Below are positions 25,913 through 34,313 of a stretch of DNA of 64,000 nt, piece after piece. The number at the start of each line of letters is the position of its first letter. Within the stretch, counting starts at the first letter, position 1. This stretch comes from Candidatus Binatia bacterium. GTDB lineage: Bacteria > Desulfobacterota > Binatia > UBA12015. Made by a program: the position numbers and the translations under genes. The stretch is from positions 124,001 to 188,000 of the forward strand of contig DATCMB010000022.1 of assembly GCA_036563615.1 (NCBI GenBank), written 5' to 3'. Below the pieces are notes generated by a model. That model was not told where the DNA came from. It searched no databases and saw only the letters and a program-made list of their open reading frames with translations.

Positions 25913-26344
25913 TCACTTCGCGCCGGAGCTCGTCCCGAGGCGCTGGCGGATCAGGTCGCCGACCTCGGTCACCGACCGGCTGGTGCGGCGCGGGAAGATC
26001 GTGTGGATGCTGCCGGCTCCGTCGCCCGTCCAGCGCGGCACGATGTGCACGTGGACGTGCGGGATCGTCTGGCCGGTCGCCTCGCCGTTGTTGATCCCGA
26101 TGGTCGAGCCGACGGCGCCCACCGCCTCGCGGACCGGTCCCGCGAGCCGCACGACCGCATCGAAAAGCCTGCGCGCGTCCTCCGGGGACAGATCCTCGAC
26201 CCGCGCGACGTGCGCCTCCGGGACGACCAGGGTGTGACCGTCGGCCAGCGGCGCGACGTCCAGGAAGGCGACCACCCCCGGCTCGCGCGCGACGATCTCG
26301 CCCTTCACCTCTCCGCTCGCGATCCGACAGAAAATGCAGCTCAT
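25913..26344 (-). CDS. HIT (histidine triad) family hydrolase
   Basis: 143 residues from the ATG at 26344. The histidine triad is HVHVHIV (H96, H98, H100), preceded by the nucleotide-binding INNGEATGQT segment, and the N-terminal CIFCRI pair matches the zinc-type Hint group. HIT proteins hydrolyse nucleoside phosphoramidates or dinucleotide polyphosphates. The gene lies upstream of bufA on the same strand, but 196 bp separate them. Confidence 0.94.
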   Translation of the reverse strand: MSCIFCRIASGEVKGEIVAREPGVVAFLDVAPLADGHTLVVPEAHVARVEDLSPEDARRLFDAVVRLAGPVREAVGAVGSTIGINNGEATGQTIPHVHVHIVPRWTGDGAGSIHTIFPRRTSRSVTEVGDLIRQRLGTSSGAK

Positions 26345-26684
26345 CACCCGCTCCGCCGCCACGCTGGGCGGCTCGTCCTGACTAGACCGCCCCTCGCAGC
26401 GCGTCAACGACCGGCGCCGGCCGGCATTTGACGCCGCCCCGATCGCAGCCTAGGGAAAAATTGACGATCGGGCCGAGCAGCGACTCCGGCAGGGCGATTG
26501 ATTGACCGGTCGTCATGCCAGAATCCATCGAACGACAACGAGTGTGCCGAGCCGGAAAAGTGCGCGAAATTCGTCGTCCCCCGTTGCTCCCCACGCCCGT
26601 CATCTGGCAAGATCGAAGAATTCGGGGAATTCAGACCTGAAAGGCGGCGACTCGAAGCGTTGAGCCGCTAGAGGGCATTTTTCC
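26345..26684. other. 340-bp intergenic region between divergent genes
   Basis: Lower in G+C than its surroundings, with A/T-rich runs near 26450-26510 and 26605-26640. It must hold the promoters of the HIT gene (minus) and the zinc-finger gene (plus), but I cannot pick a convincing -35/-10 pair. No ORF, tRNA or clear repeat was seen. Confidence 0.4.
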
Positions 26685-27086
26685 ATGGAGAAGAAGAAGA
26701 CGGGCGTGAGCCGCCAGACGTTGTGGCAGCGTAAGCATCGCGCGCTCGGGCTGTGCGTGGTGTGCAGCCAGCCGGCGTACAAAGGCTGGCGGTGCGTAAA
26801 GCACTACGAGCAGCACAAAATCGTCATGCGGCTGCGCTACATTCCGAAAGTGAGAGGCCGCTACGACGTCGGTGGGTCGTCCGAATTCCTCGAGGCTGCG
26901 GAGCGCGCCGCCAAGAAGGCCGCCGCCAAGCGGGCCAAGGAAGGCAAGACGAACCTCGCGGTGCTCTTGACCAGCGTCGGTCGTCAGGCCCAGACGGCGG
27001 CGCCGGTCCAGGCGGCCGCGCCCGCGAAGAAGCGCGCCACCACGGCTCGCGCCAAGACGACCAAGAGCCGCAAAGCGAGCCTCTGA
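26685..27086 (+). CDS. Zinc-knuckle protein with histone-H1-like basic tail
   Basis: 133 residues. An N-terminal putative zinc site CVVCSQPAYKGWRCVKHYEQH (C24, C27, C37 and H40 or H44) is preceded by a basic region. A helical middle follows (LEAAERAAKKAAAKRAKEG), and the last 45 residues are Ala/Lys/Thr-rich (AAAPAKKRATTARAKTTKSRK), like histone H1 or HU tails. It is likely to bind nucleic acid. The domain pairing is not one I recognise. It stands alone with a long upstream region, consistent with its own promoter. Confidence 0.75.
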   Translation: MEKKKTGVSRQTLWQRKHRALGLCVVCSQPAYKGWRCVKHYEQHKIVMRLRYIPKVRGRYDVGGSSEFLEAAERAAKKAAAKRAKEGKTNLAVLLTSVGRQAQTAAPVQAAAPAKKRATTARAKTTKSRKASL

Positions 27087-27296
27087 CCTTCTGCGCAAAT
27101 CTCGCCGGACCTGGGTAGCTTCGCCTGCGGCACTGGTGTAGGCAGGAGCATTCCCAGCCACTCGTCGTCCAGGCGCTCGCATCGAGTATCGCTCGACCGG
27201 CTTCGTGTCGGCTGAGCAAGCACCGTTTGCTCCGGCGGGGACGTGGTTCGCGCGGTTGCGGTTCGGAGCCGGTCGTTGTCGTTTCGGAGGAGTACG

Positions 27297-27590
27297 GTGA
27301 ACGCGCAGAAGGTCTTCCCGTTTCGCGCTCAGCTCGAGCGCGGTCACGGTAGCGTACGGTCGGAGCGGACAGGCTGGCTCACGCCGTACGAAGTCGAGAC
27401 CCTGTTCGCCGATGCCCTCTGGGCGGGCCGTGGCGCGCGCCTCGACGTGCGCGTACCGGCCCGCATCAGCGACGACAGCGTGAGCTGGATCCGCCAGCGC
27501 TTCGACCGCCTGCGCCACCGCGGCATCGGCGTCAGCGTGCGGCGCGACGAGAGCTGGGTCTTCCGCGACGACGTCAAGACCGGCTCCTGA
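27297..27590 (+). CDS. Small protein of unknown function
   Basis: 97 residues. The GTG at 27297 is chosen because GGAGGAG stands 6 bp upstream; the frame continues upstream without such a site. The sequence has an alpha/beta look (WLTPYEVETLFADALWAGRGARLDVRVPA then helical SWIRQRFDRLRHRG). No signal peptide or cysteine. Not recognised. Confidence 0.55.
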   Translation: MNAQKVFPFRAQLERGHGSVRSERTGWLTPYEVETLFADALWAGRGARLDVRVPARISDDSVSWIRQRFDRLRHRGIGVSVRRDESWVFRDDVKTGS

Positions 27591-27633
27591 CGTCGCTCGA
27601 CGCCGACGTGCCCTGGGTCGTGGGCACGTCGCT

Positions 27634-27870
27634 TCACGAAGGCTTCGGTCGCTTCGGCGGCCGCTTGGGCTCGCTGCGCTCGCGCGGCGCGTCCTGACGA
27701 GCGCGCTCGCGCGCGCCGGCGGCGGAAGCGCGGGCGGGGGAGCGGCGCTGCGCGTCCGCCGTGTCGCTCGCCGTGCCGTCTTTCTCGCGCGGCGTGTCGT
27801 CGCCGAACATCTCGGCGACGATCCACGCCATCAAGAGGTCGACGTCGCCCGACGAGCGCTTCTTGCGCAT
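27634..27870 (-). CDS. Small protein with acidic-hydrophobic start and basic Pro-rich tail
   Basis: 78 residues from the ATG at 27870 (MRKKRSSGDVDLLMAWIVAEMFGDD). Only the first 30 residues look folded; the rest is Arg/Pro/Ala-rich low complexity. It is divergent from the cytochrome c gene. Weak evidence beyond frame and start, so treat as tentative. Confidence 0.4.
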   Translation of the reverse strand: MRKKRSSGDVDLLMAWIVAEMFGDDTPREKDGTASDTADAQRRSPARASAAGARERARQDAPRERSEPKRPPKRPKPS

Positions 27871-27994
27871 GCTCCAGCATGAACCCCGCGCCCCCGCGTT
27901 GCTAGCCTGTCCGAGAAAAGTTTGGCCGCACGCCCCGAGCGCGTTCGTGCTCGCGGCTTCGCTTCGCGTCTGGCTCGGGTTACGATCGCGCGTG

Positions 27995-28405
27995 ATGTCG
28001 TTCGAGAGCGGCTCGTGGCGTGCGTGGGTGCTGCTGCTGCTCGTCGCCGGCGCCTGCGCGGTGGGCCCGTTCCGACGCCCGCCGGCCGATCCGTACGCCA
28101 CGGCGAGCGTGGCGCGCGGCAAGGTGGTCTACGACCAGTACTGCGCGCCTTGCCACGGGGCGACGGGTCTCGGTGACGGTCCGCTCGCTGCGGAGTACGA
28201 CCCGCCGCCCACCGATCTCGTGTCGCCGGGCTGGCACGTGTCCGTCAAGGACATCGAGATCGTGATCGCGACGCCGCACTACTCGGGGCGGCTGATCAAG
28301 TCGCGCGTCCAGACGGGCAACCGCGAGATGCCCGCCTGGAACGAAGTCTTGACGCCGCAGGAGATCGACGACGTCACGGCCTACATCCGCTCGCTGGCGC
28401 GCTGA
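27995..28405 (+). CDS. Small c-type cytochrome
   Basis: 136 residues. An N-terminal hydrophobic segment (WVLLLLVAGACAVGP) serves as signal or membrane anchor and has a lipobox-like end at C21, not canonical. The haem-binding motif is CAPCH (C50, C53, H54), and the axial methionine is probably in NREMPAW near 111. A C-terminal helix (LTPQEIDDVTAYIRSLAR) is typical of class I cytochromes c. No oxidase or dehydrogenase partner is adjacent, so the electron-transfer partner is unknown. Confidence 0.9.
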   Translation: MSFESGSWRAWVLLLLVAGACAVGPFRRPPADPYATASVARGKVVYDQYCAPCHGATGLGDGPLAAEYDPPPTDLVSPGWHVSVKDIEIVIATPHYSGRLIKSRVQTGNREMPAWNEVLTPQEIDDVTAYIRSLAR

Positions 28406-28537
28406 GCCGGTCACGTCGCTCATCCGCAGCGCGCCGGCGGTCGACCTCCACGGTCGGCTGGCCACGCGGCCGCCAAACGCAGCGCGGCGCGCGTCCCGGG
28501 CCGGTTTTCGGCTCCGAGATCGCGCGCCGCGATCGAG

Positions 28538-28609
28538 TGGTCCCAAGGGGACTCGAACCCCTGTTACCGACGTGAGAGGCCGGTGTCCTAACCGCTAGAC
28601 GATGGGACC
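28538..28609 (-). tRNA. tRNA-Glu (anticodon CTC)
   Basis: Minus-strand cloverleaf: acceptor GGTCCCA pairs with TGGGACC, anticodon loop CCTCTCA region giving CTC, T-loop GGTTCGAGTCC. The CCA end is not encoded. It lies 5 bp from a tRNA-Gln gene on the same strand and downstream of gltX. Confidence 0.95.
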
Positions 28610-28614
28610 GTGAG

Positions 28615-28687
28615 CTGGGGAGGTAGGACTCGAACCTACAATCGCCTGATCCAGAGTCAGGTGGCTTACCAATTAGCCGACTCCCCA
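28615..28687 (-). tRNA. tRNA-Gln (anticodon CTG)
   Basis: Minus-strand cloverleaf: acceptor TGGGGAG pairs with CTCCCCA, anticodon loop CTCTGGA with anticodon CTG, T-loop GGTTCGAGTCC, discriminator G. The CCA end is not encoded. It precedes tRNA-Glu in one likely transcript. Confidence 0.95.
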
Positions 28688-28778
28688 ACCAGTGCCGGCA
28701 AGGTAGCAATCGCGAGGGCGCCTGGCTAGTGGCGCCGGTCCACGGACGTGCAGCGACGCCGATTTTTCGGCGTGTTTC

Positions 28779-30212
28779 TCACGAAACGCCGCTCTCGACG
28801 CTGCTGCTCCCCATGCGCTCGAGCGCCGTTTTGAGGCGGCGCAGCGAGCGCTCGCGGCCGAGCACGTCGAGCACCTCGAAGATCCCCGGGCTCACCGTGC
28901 CGCCCGTGACCGCGACGCGCACGGGCTGCGCGAGCGCGCCCAGAGACTTCCCGCTGCTCGCGATCACGTCCTGGAAGACGCGCTCGATCGACGCCGCGTC
29001 CCAGGTCTCGAGCGCCTCGAGGCGAGAGGTCAAGTCCTGCAGCAGCGGCGCGTTTTCCGGCTTCAGGAACTTCGCCGCCGCCTTCTCGTCGATGGTGATG
29101 TCGTCGCTCAGGTAGAAGTGCGCGAAGTCGGTGAGCTCGCCGAGCGTCTTCGCGCGCTCGCGCAGCGTCATCGCCATCTTCGCGAGCCAGGCGTCGTCGC
29201 CGGGGATGTGGATCCCACGCGACTCCATAAAGGGCCGCAAGTCCGCTGCGAGCTGCTCGGGCGTCCGCGCCTTCAAGTACTGGAAGTTCAGCCAGTCGAG
29301 CTTCTCGAGGTTAAAGACTCCCGCGGATTTGCCGACATTTTCCAGGGAGAAAGCGTGGATAAGCTCCTTGCGAGTGAACACCTCCTGATCGCCGTGCGAC
29401 CATCCGAGTCGCGCGAGGAAGTTGATCAGGGCGTCGGGGTAGTAGCCGAGCTCGCGGTACGACGTCACCGCCGTCGCCGCGTGGCGCTTGGACAGTCGCG
29501 CGCGATCCATGCCCAGCACCTGCGGCAGGTGCGCGAACTCCGGCACGGGTGCGCCGAGCGCGCGGTAGAGGTGGATCTGCTTCGGCGTGCTCGGCAGCAG
29601 GTCGTCGCCGCGCAGCACGTGGCTGATCGCCATGTCCGCGTCGTCGACCGTCACGACGAGGTTGTACGTCGGCCAGCCGTCGGAGCGCGCGATCACGAAG
29701 TCCTCGATCTCGGCGTTCTGGAAGACCACGCGCCCCTTCACGAGGTCGTCGACCACGACCTCGCCGTCGAGCGGCACGGCGAAGCGGATCGCGGCCGGGC
29801 GTCCCTCGACGGGACCCGGGCCAACGCCGGGACGGCAGTGCCGGTCGTAGGCGACGCTGCCGCCGCGCTCACGCGCGGCCTTGCGCTTGGCTTCGAGCTC
29901 CTCGGGCGTGCACGTGCAGCGGTACGCGTGTCCGGAGGACAGCAGCCGCTCGATGGTCGAGCGGTAGAGATCCATGCGCTGCGTCTGGAAGAACGGCCCC
30001 TCGTCCCACTCGAGGCCGAGCCACTGCAGCGCACCGATGATCTCGTCGACCCATGCTTGGGTCGATCGCTGGCGGTCGGTATCCTCGATGCGGAGGATGA
30101 ACCGTCCGCCGAAGTGGCGTGCGTAGAGGTAGTTGAACAGTGCAGTGCGCACGCCGCCGACGTGCAACGCACCGGTCGGGCTGGGCGCAAATCGCGTGCG
30201 TACGGACGCCAT
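28779..30212 (-). CDS. gltX: Glutamyl-tRNA synthetase
   Basis: Attaches glutamate to tRNA-Glu. 477 residues with the class I signature RFAPSPTGALHVGG (HIGH-like, about 7-20), the binding motif ILRIEDTD, and the KMSKS-like loop ARLSKRH (about 240). The C-terminal anticodon-binding half is helical. The zinc-finger residues are replaced in part (CTCTPEELEAKR contains two cysteines). The ATG at 30212 is the only convincing start. tRNA-Gln and tRNA-Glu(CTC) lie downstream on the same strand. Whether it also charges tRNA-Gln cannot be told from sequence here. Confidence 0.97.
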   Translation of the reverse strand: MASVRTRFAPSPTGALHVGGVRTALFNYLYARHFGGRFILRIEDTDRQRSTQAWVDEIIGALQWLGLEWDEGPFFQTQRMDLYRSTIERLLSSGHAYRCTCTPEELEAKRKAARERGGSVAYDRHCRPGVGPGPVEGRPAAIRFAVPLDGEVVVDDLVKGRVVFQNAEIEDFVIARSDGWPTYNLVVTVDDADMAISHVLRGDDLLPSTPKQIHLYRALGAPVPEFAHLPQVLGMDRARLSKRHAATAVTSYRELGYYPDALINFLARLGWSHGDQEVFTRKELIHAFSLENVGKSAGVFNLEKLDWLNFQYLKARTPEQLAADLRPFMESRGIHIPGDDAWLAKMAMTLRERAKTLGELTDFAHFYLSDDITIDEKAAAKFLKPENAPLLQDLTSRLEALETWDAASIERVFQDVIASSGKSLGALAQPVRVAVTGGTVSPGIFEVLDVLGRERSLRRLKTALERMGSSSVESGVS

Positions 30213-30328
30213 GCGCCGCGGCTAACAGAGCGACTGTGCGGTCGCCAATTCGATCGCGAGCACGGACGCATCGCGGGCAGGAGAGGGACGTGAACGCCAC
30301 GCGAGAGGTCGGTCCGGCAGAGGGATCC

Positions 30329-30718
30329 ATGGCGAGAAAGCGGATACTGGTCGTCGAGGACAACGAGGACAACCGGCGCATCCTGCTCTACCGCCTGCGC
30401 AAGATCGGTGACTTCGACATCGTCGAGACCGCCAACGGTGCCGAGGCGGTCGCGGCGGTCGAGGCGAATCCACCCGACCTGATCTTCATGGACCTCAAGA
30501 TGCCGGTCATGGACGGCTGGGAGGCGACCCGGCGCATCCGTGCGCTCGAGTGCGGCAAGGAGATCCCGATCATCGCGCTCACCGCGCAGGCGATGGCCGG
30601 CGACGAGCAGAAGGCGCTTGCGAACGGCTGCAACGACTACCTCGCGAAGCCCGTGGTCGATCCCTCCCTGGTGCGCGAAAAGATCGAGCGCCTCCTCGGC
30701 GTCACCACCAAGCACTGA
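30329..30718 (+). CDS. Single-domain response regulator
   Basis: 129 residues, a complete CheY-like receiver with no output domain. The phosphoacceptor is D55 (FMDLKMP), the acidic pair is E10-D11 (VVEDNEDN), the switch threonine is in IALTAQA, and the conserved lysine is in YLAKPV. Single receivers commonly relay phosphate or bind a target protein. No cognate kinase is adjacent. The ATG at 30329 follows AGAGGGATCC. It is divergent from gltX. Confidence 0.92.
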   Translation: MARKRILVVEDNEDNRRILLYRLRKIGDFDIVETANGAEAVAAVEANPPDLIFMDLKMPVMDGWEATRRIRALECGKEIPIIALTAQAMAGDEQKALANGCNDYLAKPVVDPSLVREKIERLLGVTTKH

Positions 30719-30931
30719 CCTGACCCTCGGGCGGAGCACCGGGCTCCGTCCGCCCATCTTCCGATCCTCTCGCCGTCGCTTGCGCGCCACTGCGCGCGCG
30801 GCCCTGCCATTCGCCCGCCATTCACTTGCCATGTCCGCGGGAAATGGAGTATGGCGCGCGCCGTAACTCTTGATCAGCGGAAGAGTCGGCGGGCTCCTTG
30901 GCGGGTGACCCGCCGCCGAGGAGGGTAGCTG

Positions 30932-32614
30932 ATGAAGGTGAGTATGGGGGGAAGGGTTGCTCTCGTTGCGGCGGCGCTGAGCTTGGCTGTCGTCGCGGCT
31001 ACGCCGGCGAGCGCAACCATTCAGTTGGGCGACGCGTTGGTCTTCGGCGACGTGTCCGCCCAGAACCTTTTCCGCATGCGGAAACCAGGCAACTTCAACC
31101 TGGTTCAGCAGCGCAACACGCTCCGTCTCGGCCTCGACTACAAGTGGCTGCACGACGGGAAGCTCATCAACAAATTCGACACACCCGACTGGATCCGGCA
31201 GTCCAGCGTCTACGTCCTGTACCGCGGCGTCTACGACAGCGTGTACGACCTGAAGCCCGGCGGCGCGTTCTACACCTTCACGGGCGCGCGTGACGGCTCG
31301 TTCAGCGACATCCCGCGCAGTGCCCGTGACGCGGTCAAGTGGGAAAACACGCTGCGCGAGGCGTACATCGACATCGACTTCGCGAGCATCCCGCTCAGCC
31401 TGCGTCTCGGCCGGCAACAGATCGTCTGGGGTGAGACGGACAACTTCCGTCTGCTCGATCGCGTCAACGCGCTCGACCTCACCTGGCACCTGCAGCAGGA
31501 GATCGACGTCGGCCGCGGCTGGGATCAGCTCCGCATCCCGTACTGGATGATCAAGTGGCTGTGGCGGCTCGAGGACTTCGGTCCGGTCTCGAACGCGTTC
31601 CTCGAAGGCTTCTGGAACCCGGGCGACTGGTATCCGAACAAGCGCCGCTTCCTGCCGTACTCGCCCTGGAGCCTCCCGCTCGAGAATCCGATCCCGTTCC
31701 CGAACCTCGAGCGCGGCACGACGCTGTTCCGCCAGGGCGACTACACGCGTAACCCGGCGGAGAACAGCCAGGTCGGCGTGCGCTTCAGCGGCTTCGCGGC
31801 CGGCATCAACTTCACCATCGCCTACATGTACCAGCGTTGGGCGGGCGACGACGGCTCGAACACCGCGTTCGTCCGCGCGGACCTCGATCCCGTCACGGCC
31901 ACCGAGGCGCTCGCGAACAACACGCTGCCGGCCTGGTACACCGCGCCCTACGTCCACGTGATCGGCGCGTCGGCCAACTACTTCGACGAGTGGTCCGAGG
32001 CCGTCCTCAAGACCGAGATGGTCTACATCATGGGGACGCCGTGGGCCGACGGCGACAAGCGCTCGCCGGTGCTGCCCGATCTGCTGTTCGGCGTCAGCAA
32101 GCGCGACATGTGGCAGGGCATGATCGGCTTCGATCGCCCGACCTGGATCCGCTTCCTGAACCCGAACGCCACCTGGCTCATCCTCGGCCAGTTCTTCTGG
32201 CACTACCTGATCGACAACGAGCGTCCGGTGGGCGATCAGATCGGCTTCGTCGGCAACCTGTCGCCGACCATGCCGCTGATCGGGCGCGACGGTGGGCCGT
32301 GCGTGAACTTCGTGCGCTGCAAGGCGGTCGACCGCGTGCGCGACTGGGAGATGCTCATGACGCTCGCCGCGACGAGCTTCTACATGGGCGGCTCGCTGGT
32401 TCCGCAGATCACCTACGTCCTCGACCCGGTGAACTCGTTCAACCAGGAGGTGGCGTGGAGCCTCGACTACTACGTCACGCCGGACTTCATCGTGAACGTG
32501 GCGCAGAAGTACTACATCAACACCACCGAGGCGCCGGTCTACGAGACGTGGGGCATCGCCGGCGTCAACCGCGGCCGCTCGGAGACCCAGCTCCGCTTCA
32601 CGTATCAGTTCTGA
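30932..32614 (+). CDS. DUF1302 family outer-membrane protein (solitary copy)
   Basis: 560 residues with a signal peptide (about 1-29, ending TPASA). The family core is clear: LRLGRQQIVWGETDNFRLLDRVNALD (about 150-176), beta-hairpin-rich sequence with many aromatic residues, and a terminal FTYQF like outer-membrane beta barrels. DUF1302 proteins are predicted porin-like outer-membrane proteins; many co-occur with DUF1329 and with uptake of hydrophobic or steroid-like compounds. Unlike the copy at 39764, no DUF1329 gene follows. It ends in a strong terminator. Confidence 0.88.
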   Translation: MKVSMGGRVALVAAALSLAVVAATPASATIQLGDALVFGDVSAQNLFRMRKPGNFNLVQQRNTLRLGLDYKWLHDGKLINKFDTPDWIRQSSVYVLYRGVYDSVYDLKPGGAFYTFTGARDGSFSDIPRSARDAVKWENTLREAYIDIDFASIPLSLRLGRQQIVWGETDNFRLLDRVNALDLTWHLQQEIDVGRGWDQLRIPYWMIKWLWRLEDFGPVSNAFLEGFWNPGDWYPNKRRFLPYSPWSLPLENPIPFPNLERGTTLFRQGDYTRNPAENSQVGVRFSGFAAGINFTIAYMYQRWAGDDGSNTAFVRADLDPVTATEALANNTLPAWYTAPYVHVIGASANYFDEWSEAVLKTEMVYIMGTPWADGDKRSPVLPDLLFGVSKRDMWQGMIGFDRPTWIRFLNPNATWLILGQFFWHYLIDNERPVGDQIGFVGNLSPTMPLIGRDGGPCVNFVRCKAVDRVRDWEMLMTLAATSFYMGGSLVPQITYVLDPVNSFNQEVAWSLDYYVTPDFIVNVAQKYYINTTEAPVYETWGIAGVNRGRSETQLRFTYQF

Positions 32615-32660
32615 TCGACACGGCAGGGCGGGGCGGCTCGAAGGCCGCCCCGCACGCGAA

Positions 32661-32691
32661 GGGCGCGGACGAGAGTCCGCGCCCTTTTTTT
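32661..32691 (+). terminator. Rho-independent terminator after DUF1302 gene
   Basis: Perfect 10-bp stem GGGCGCGGAC/GTCCGCGCCC (arms 32661-32670 and 32675-32684), 4-nt loop GAGA, followed by seven T (32685-32691). Confidence 0.92.
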
Positions 32692-32747
32692 GTTCTTGTG
32701 CGCGCGGCGGCGGCGCGGGCGTCAAGACAGGATTGCGCGGAGGCGAG

Positions 32748-32776
32748 TTGTCGGTCCGCTGGGCGGGCGGTATACG
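32748..32776 (+). promoter_or_regulatory. Sigma-70 promoter for tRNA-Lys
   Basis: TTGTCG (32748-32753), 17-bp spacer, TATACG (32771-32776), 6 bp before the mature tRNA 5' end, so transcription would begin near the tRNA. The best promoter match in the window. Confidence 0.6.
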
Positions 32777-32782
32777 AGGAAG

Positions 32783-32855
32783 GAGCCGTTAGCTCAGTCG
32801 GTAGAGCATCTGCCTTTTAAGCAGAGGGTCCGGGGTTCGATCCCCCGACGGCTCA
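32783..32855 (+). tRNA. tRNA-Lys (anticodon TTT)
   Basis: Cloverleaf: acceptor GAGCCGT pairs with ACGGCTC, D-arm GCTCAGTCGGTAGAGC, anticodon loop CTTTTAA with anticodon TTT, T-loop GGTTCGATCCC, discriminator A at 32855. The CCA end is not encoded. Confidence 0.97.
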
Positions 32856-33060
32856 TCAGAATCCCCGCGATTTCCGTAGGATTTCTCCAGAGCCCGTGGC
32901 GGGGAAGGGCGTCTGCGGGTCCCGGGGGCTGCCATGGGGGCTCGGCGCGACGCGTCGGCGGCCCGAACCGCCGACGTCACTCACGACCGGCGGACGCGCT
33001 GCATCCCAGCCCGTACGCGGCCGGGCGCGGCGGGGCTCGGCTCGTACGCGGCCGCCGCTC

Positions 33061-33339
33061 TCACTTGCGCGGCGCGAAGGTCTGCGCCTGCTCGACCATC
33101 GTCTGCAGCGACGCGACCGAGGAGCGCAGGTTCGAGAGCTTGAGCGTGGCGCGCGCCTCCGGCTCGAGACGCGACTCCTCGATCTCCGCGAGCCGGGCGA
33201 CCGCGTTCTCGATCGCCGTCAAGCGCGTGCCGAGCAGGGTGACGCAGCCTTCGAGCGTGTGCGCGAGCTGTGCGATCGCGCGCTCGAGTCGTTCGCCGCA
33301 GGCGTCCACGGCGCGAGCGAGCTTGACGGTGTCTTCCAT
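33061..33339 (-). CDS. Small helical protein of unknown function
   Basis: 92 residues from the ATG at 33339, with a clear GGAGGT site upstream. Predicted all-helical, with heptad-like leucine and alanine spacing (TAIENAVARLAEIEES, LRSSVASLQTMVEQAQ) that suggests a short coiled coil. Two cysteines, no signal peptide. Not recognised. Divergent from rpiA. Confidence 0.65.
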   Translation of the reverse strand: MEDTVKLARAVDACGERLERAIAQLAHTLEGCVTLLGTRLTAIENAVARLAEIEESRLEPEARATLKLSNLRSSVASLQTMVEQAQTFAPRK

Positions 33340-33555
33340 TGCGAGACCTCCGTGGCCGAGCCGTCGCAGGGTGCGCTTGCGGATTTCGCGCGGCTTCGCC
33401 GCGCGCGATGGTACACGCGGCGCAGACGTCGGTCGATGCCGTTCGCCCATGGCGCGTGCGCCGTGCGACGTGCGATGTGCGAGGTCGTCACACCGGGCGC
33501 TTGATCGGCTCGGCGCGCGCGGTAGACGAGCACGACCACCGGGAAGGAGCGAGCG

Positions 33556-34287
33556 ATGAGCGACGAGGGTAAGCGGACGGGCCAGGGCGGGGTCGACGAC
33601 CCGGCGGTCCAGGCCGTGGCGGAGCGCGCGCTCGCGCTCGTCGGCGACGGCGCGAAGGTCGGGCTCGGCTCGGGCCGTGCCGCATCGGCGTTCATCGCCA
33701 AGCTGGGGGCGCGGGTGCGCGAGGGGCTGCGCGTCGTCGGCGTGCCGACCTCGGAAGCGTCCGCGGCGCAGGCGCGCGAGCTCGGCATCCCGCTGGTCGA
33801 GCTCGACGAGGAGCTGGTGCTCGACGTCACGATCGACGGCGCGGACGAGGTCGCGCCGAACCTCGATCTGGTGAAGGGCTGGGGCGGCGCGCTCGTGCGC
33901 GAGCGCATCGTCGCGTCGGCGTCGAAGCGTCAGGTGATCCTCGTCGGACCGGAGAAGCTCGTGCGCACGCTCGGCGAGCGCGGCCGCATCCCGGTCGAGG
34001 TGATCCCGCTCGCGCGCGGTCCGGTGACGCGCGCGCTCAAGCAGCTCGGCCTCGAGCCGACGCTGCGGCTCGGCGCGGACGGCAAGCCGTTCGTCACCGA
34101 CAACGGCAACCTGACGATCGACTGTCGTCCGCTCGCGCCGATCGCCGACGGCGACGCGGCGCGCGCGCTCGAGGCGCGCATCCTCGCGATCGCCGGCGTG
34201 GTCGACACGGGGCTCTTCCTCGGCACCGCGGATCGCGTTCTCGTCGGTCGGCCCGACGGCAGCGTCGAGGAGCTCGTGCGCGCGTGA
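33556..34287 (+). CDS. rpiA: Ribose-5-phosphate isomerase A
   Basis: Interconverts ribose-5-phosphate and ribulose-5-phosphate in the pentose phosphate pathway. 243 residues; motifs GLGSGRAASAFI (phosphate loop), VGVPTSEASA, TIDGADEVAPN with catalytic aspartate, and VKGWGGALVRE containing the lysine-containing active-site segment. The ATG at 33556 follows GGGAAGGAG. The downstream anchored protein starts 27 bp after its stop. Confidence 0.96.
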   Translation: MSDEGKRTGQGGVDDPAVQAVAERALALVGDGAKVGLGSGRAASAFIAKLGARVREGLRVVGVPTSEASAAQARELGIPLVELDEELVLDVTIDGADEVAPNLDLVKGWGGALVRERIVASASKRQVILVGPEKLVRTLGERGRIPVEVIPLARGPVTRALKQLGLEPTLRLGADGKPFVTDNGNLTIDCRPLAPIADGDAARALEARILAIAGVVDTGLFLGTADRVLVGRPDGSVEELVRA

Positions 34288-34313
34288 CCCGGACCTCGCG
34301 CGAGGAGGCACCC

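Noticed and set aside
28374..28709. Minus-strand ORF with SGSGDCRFESYLPS and HVGNRGSSPLGTT
   Set aside because: These segments are direct translations of the tRNA-Gln and tRNA-Glu genes, which explain the reading frame.
29738..32725. Minus-strand ORF of 995 codons
   Set aside because: It lies antisense to the DUF1302 gene and the response regulator, and overlaps gltX in another frame. The composition is that of a shadow, not a protein.
32789..32980. Minus-strand ORF with GDRTPDPLLKRQMLYRLS
   Set aside because: This is the antisense reading of tRNA-Lys, not a protein.
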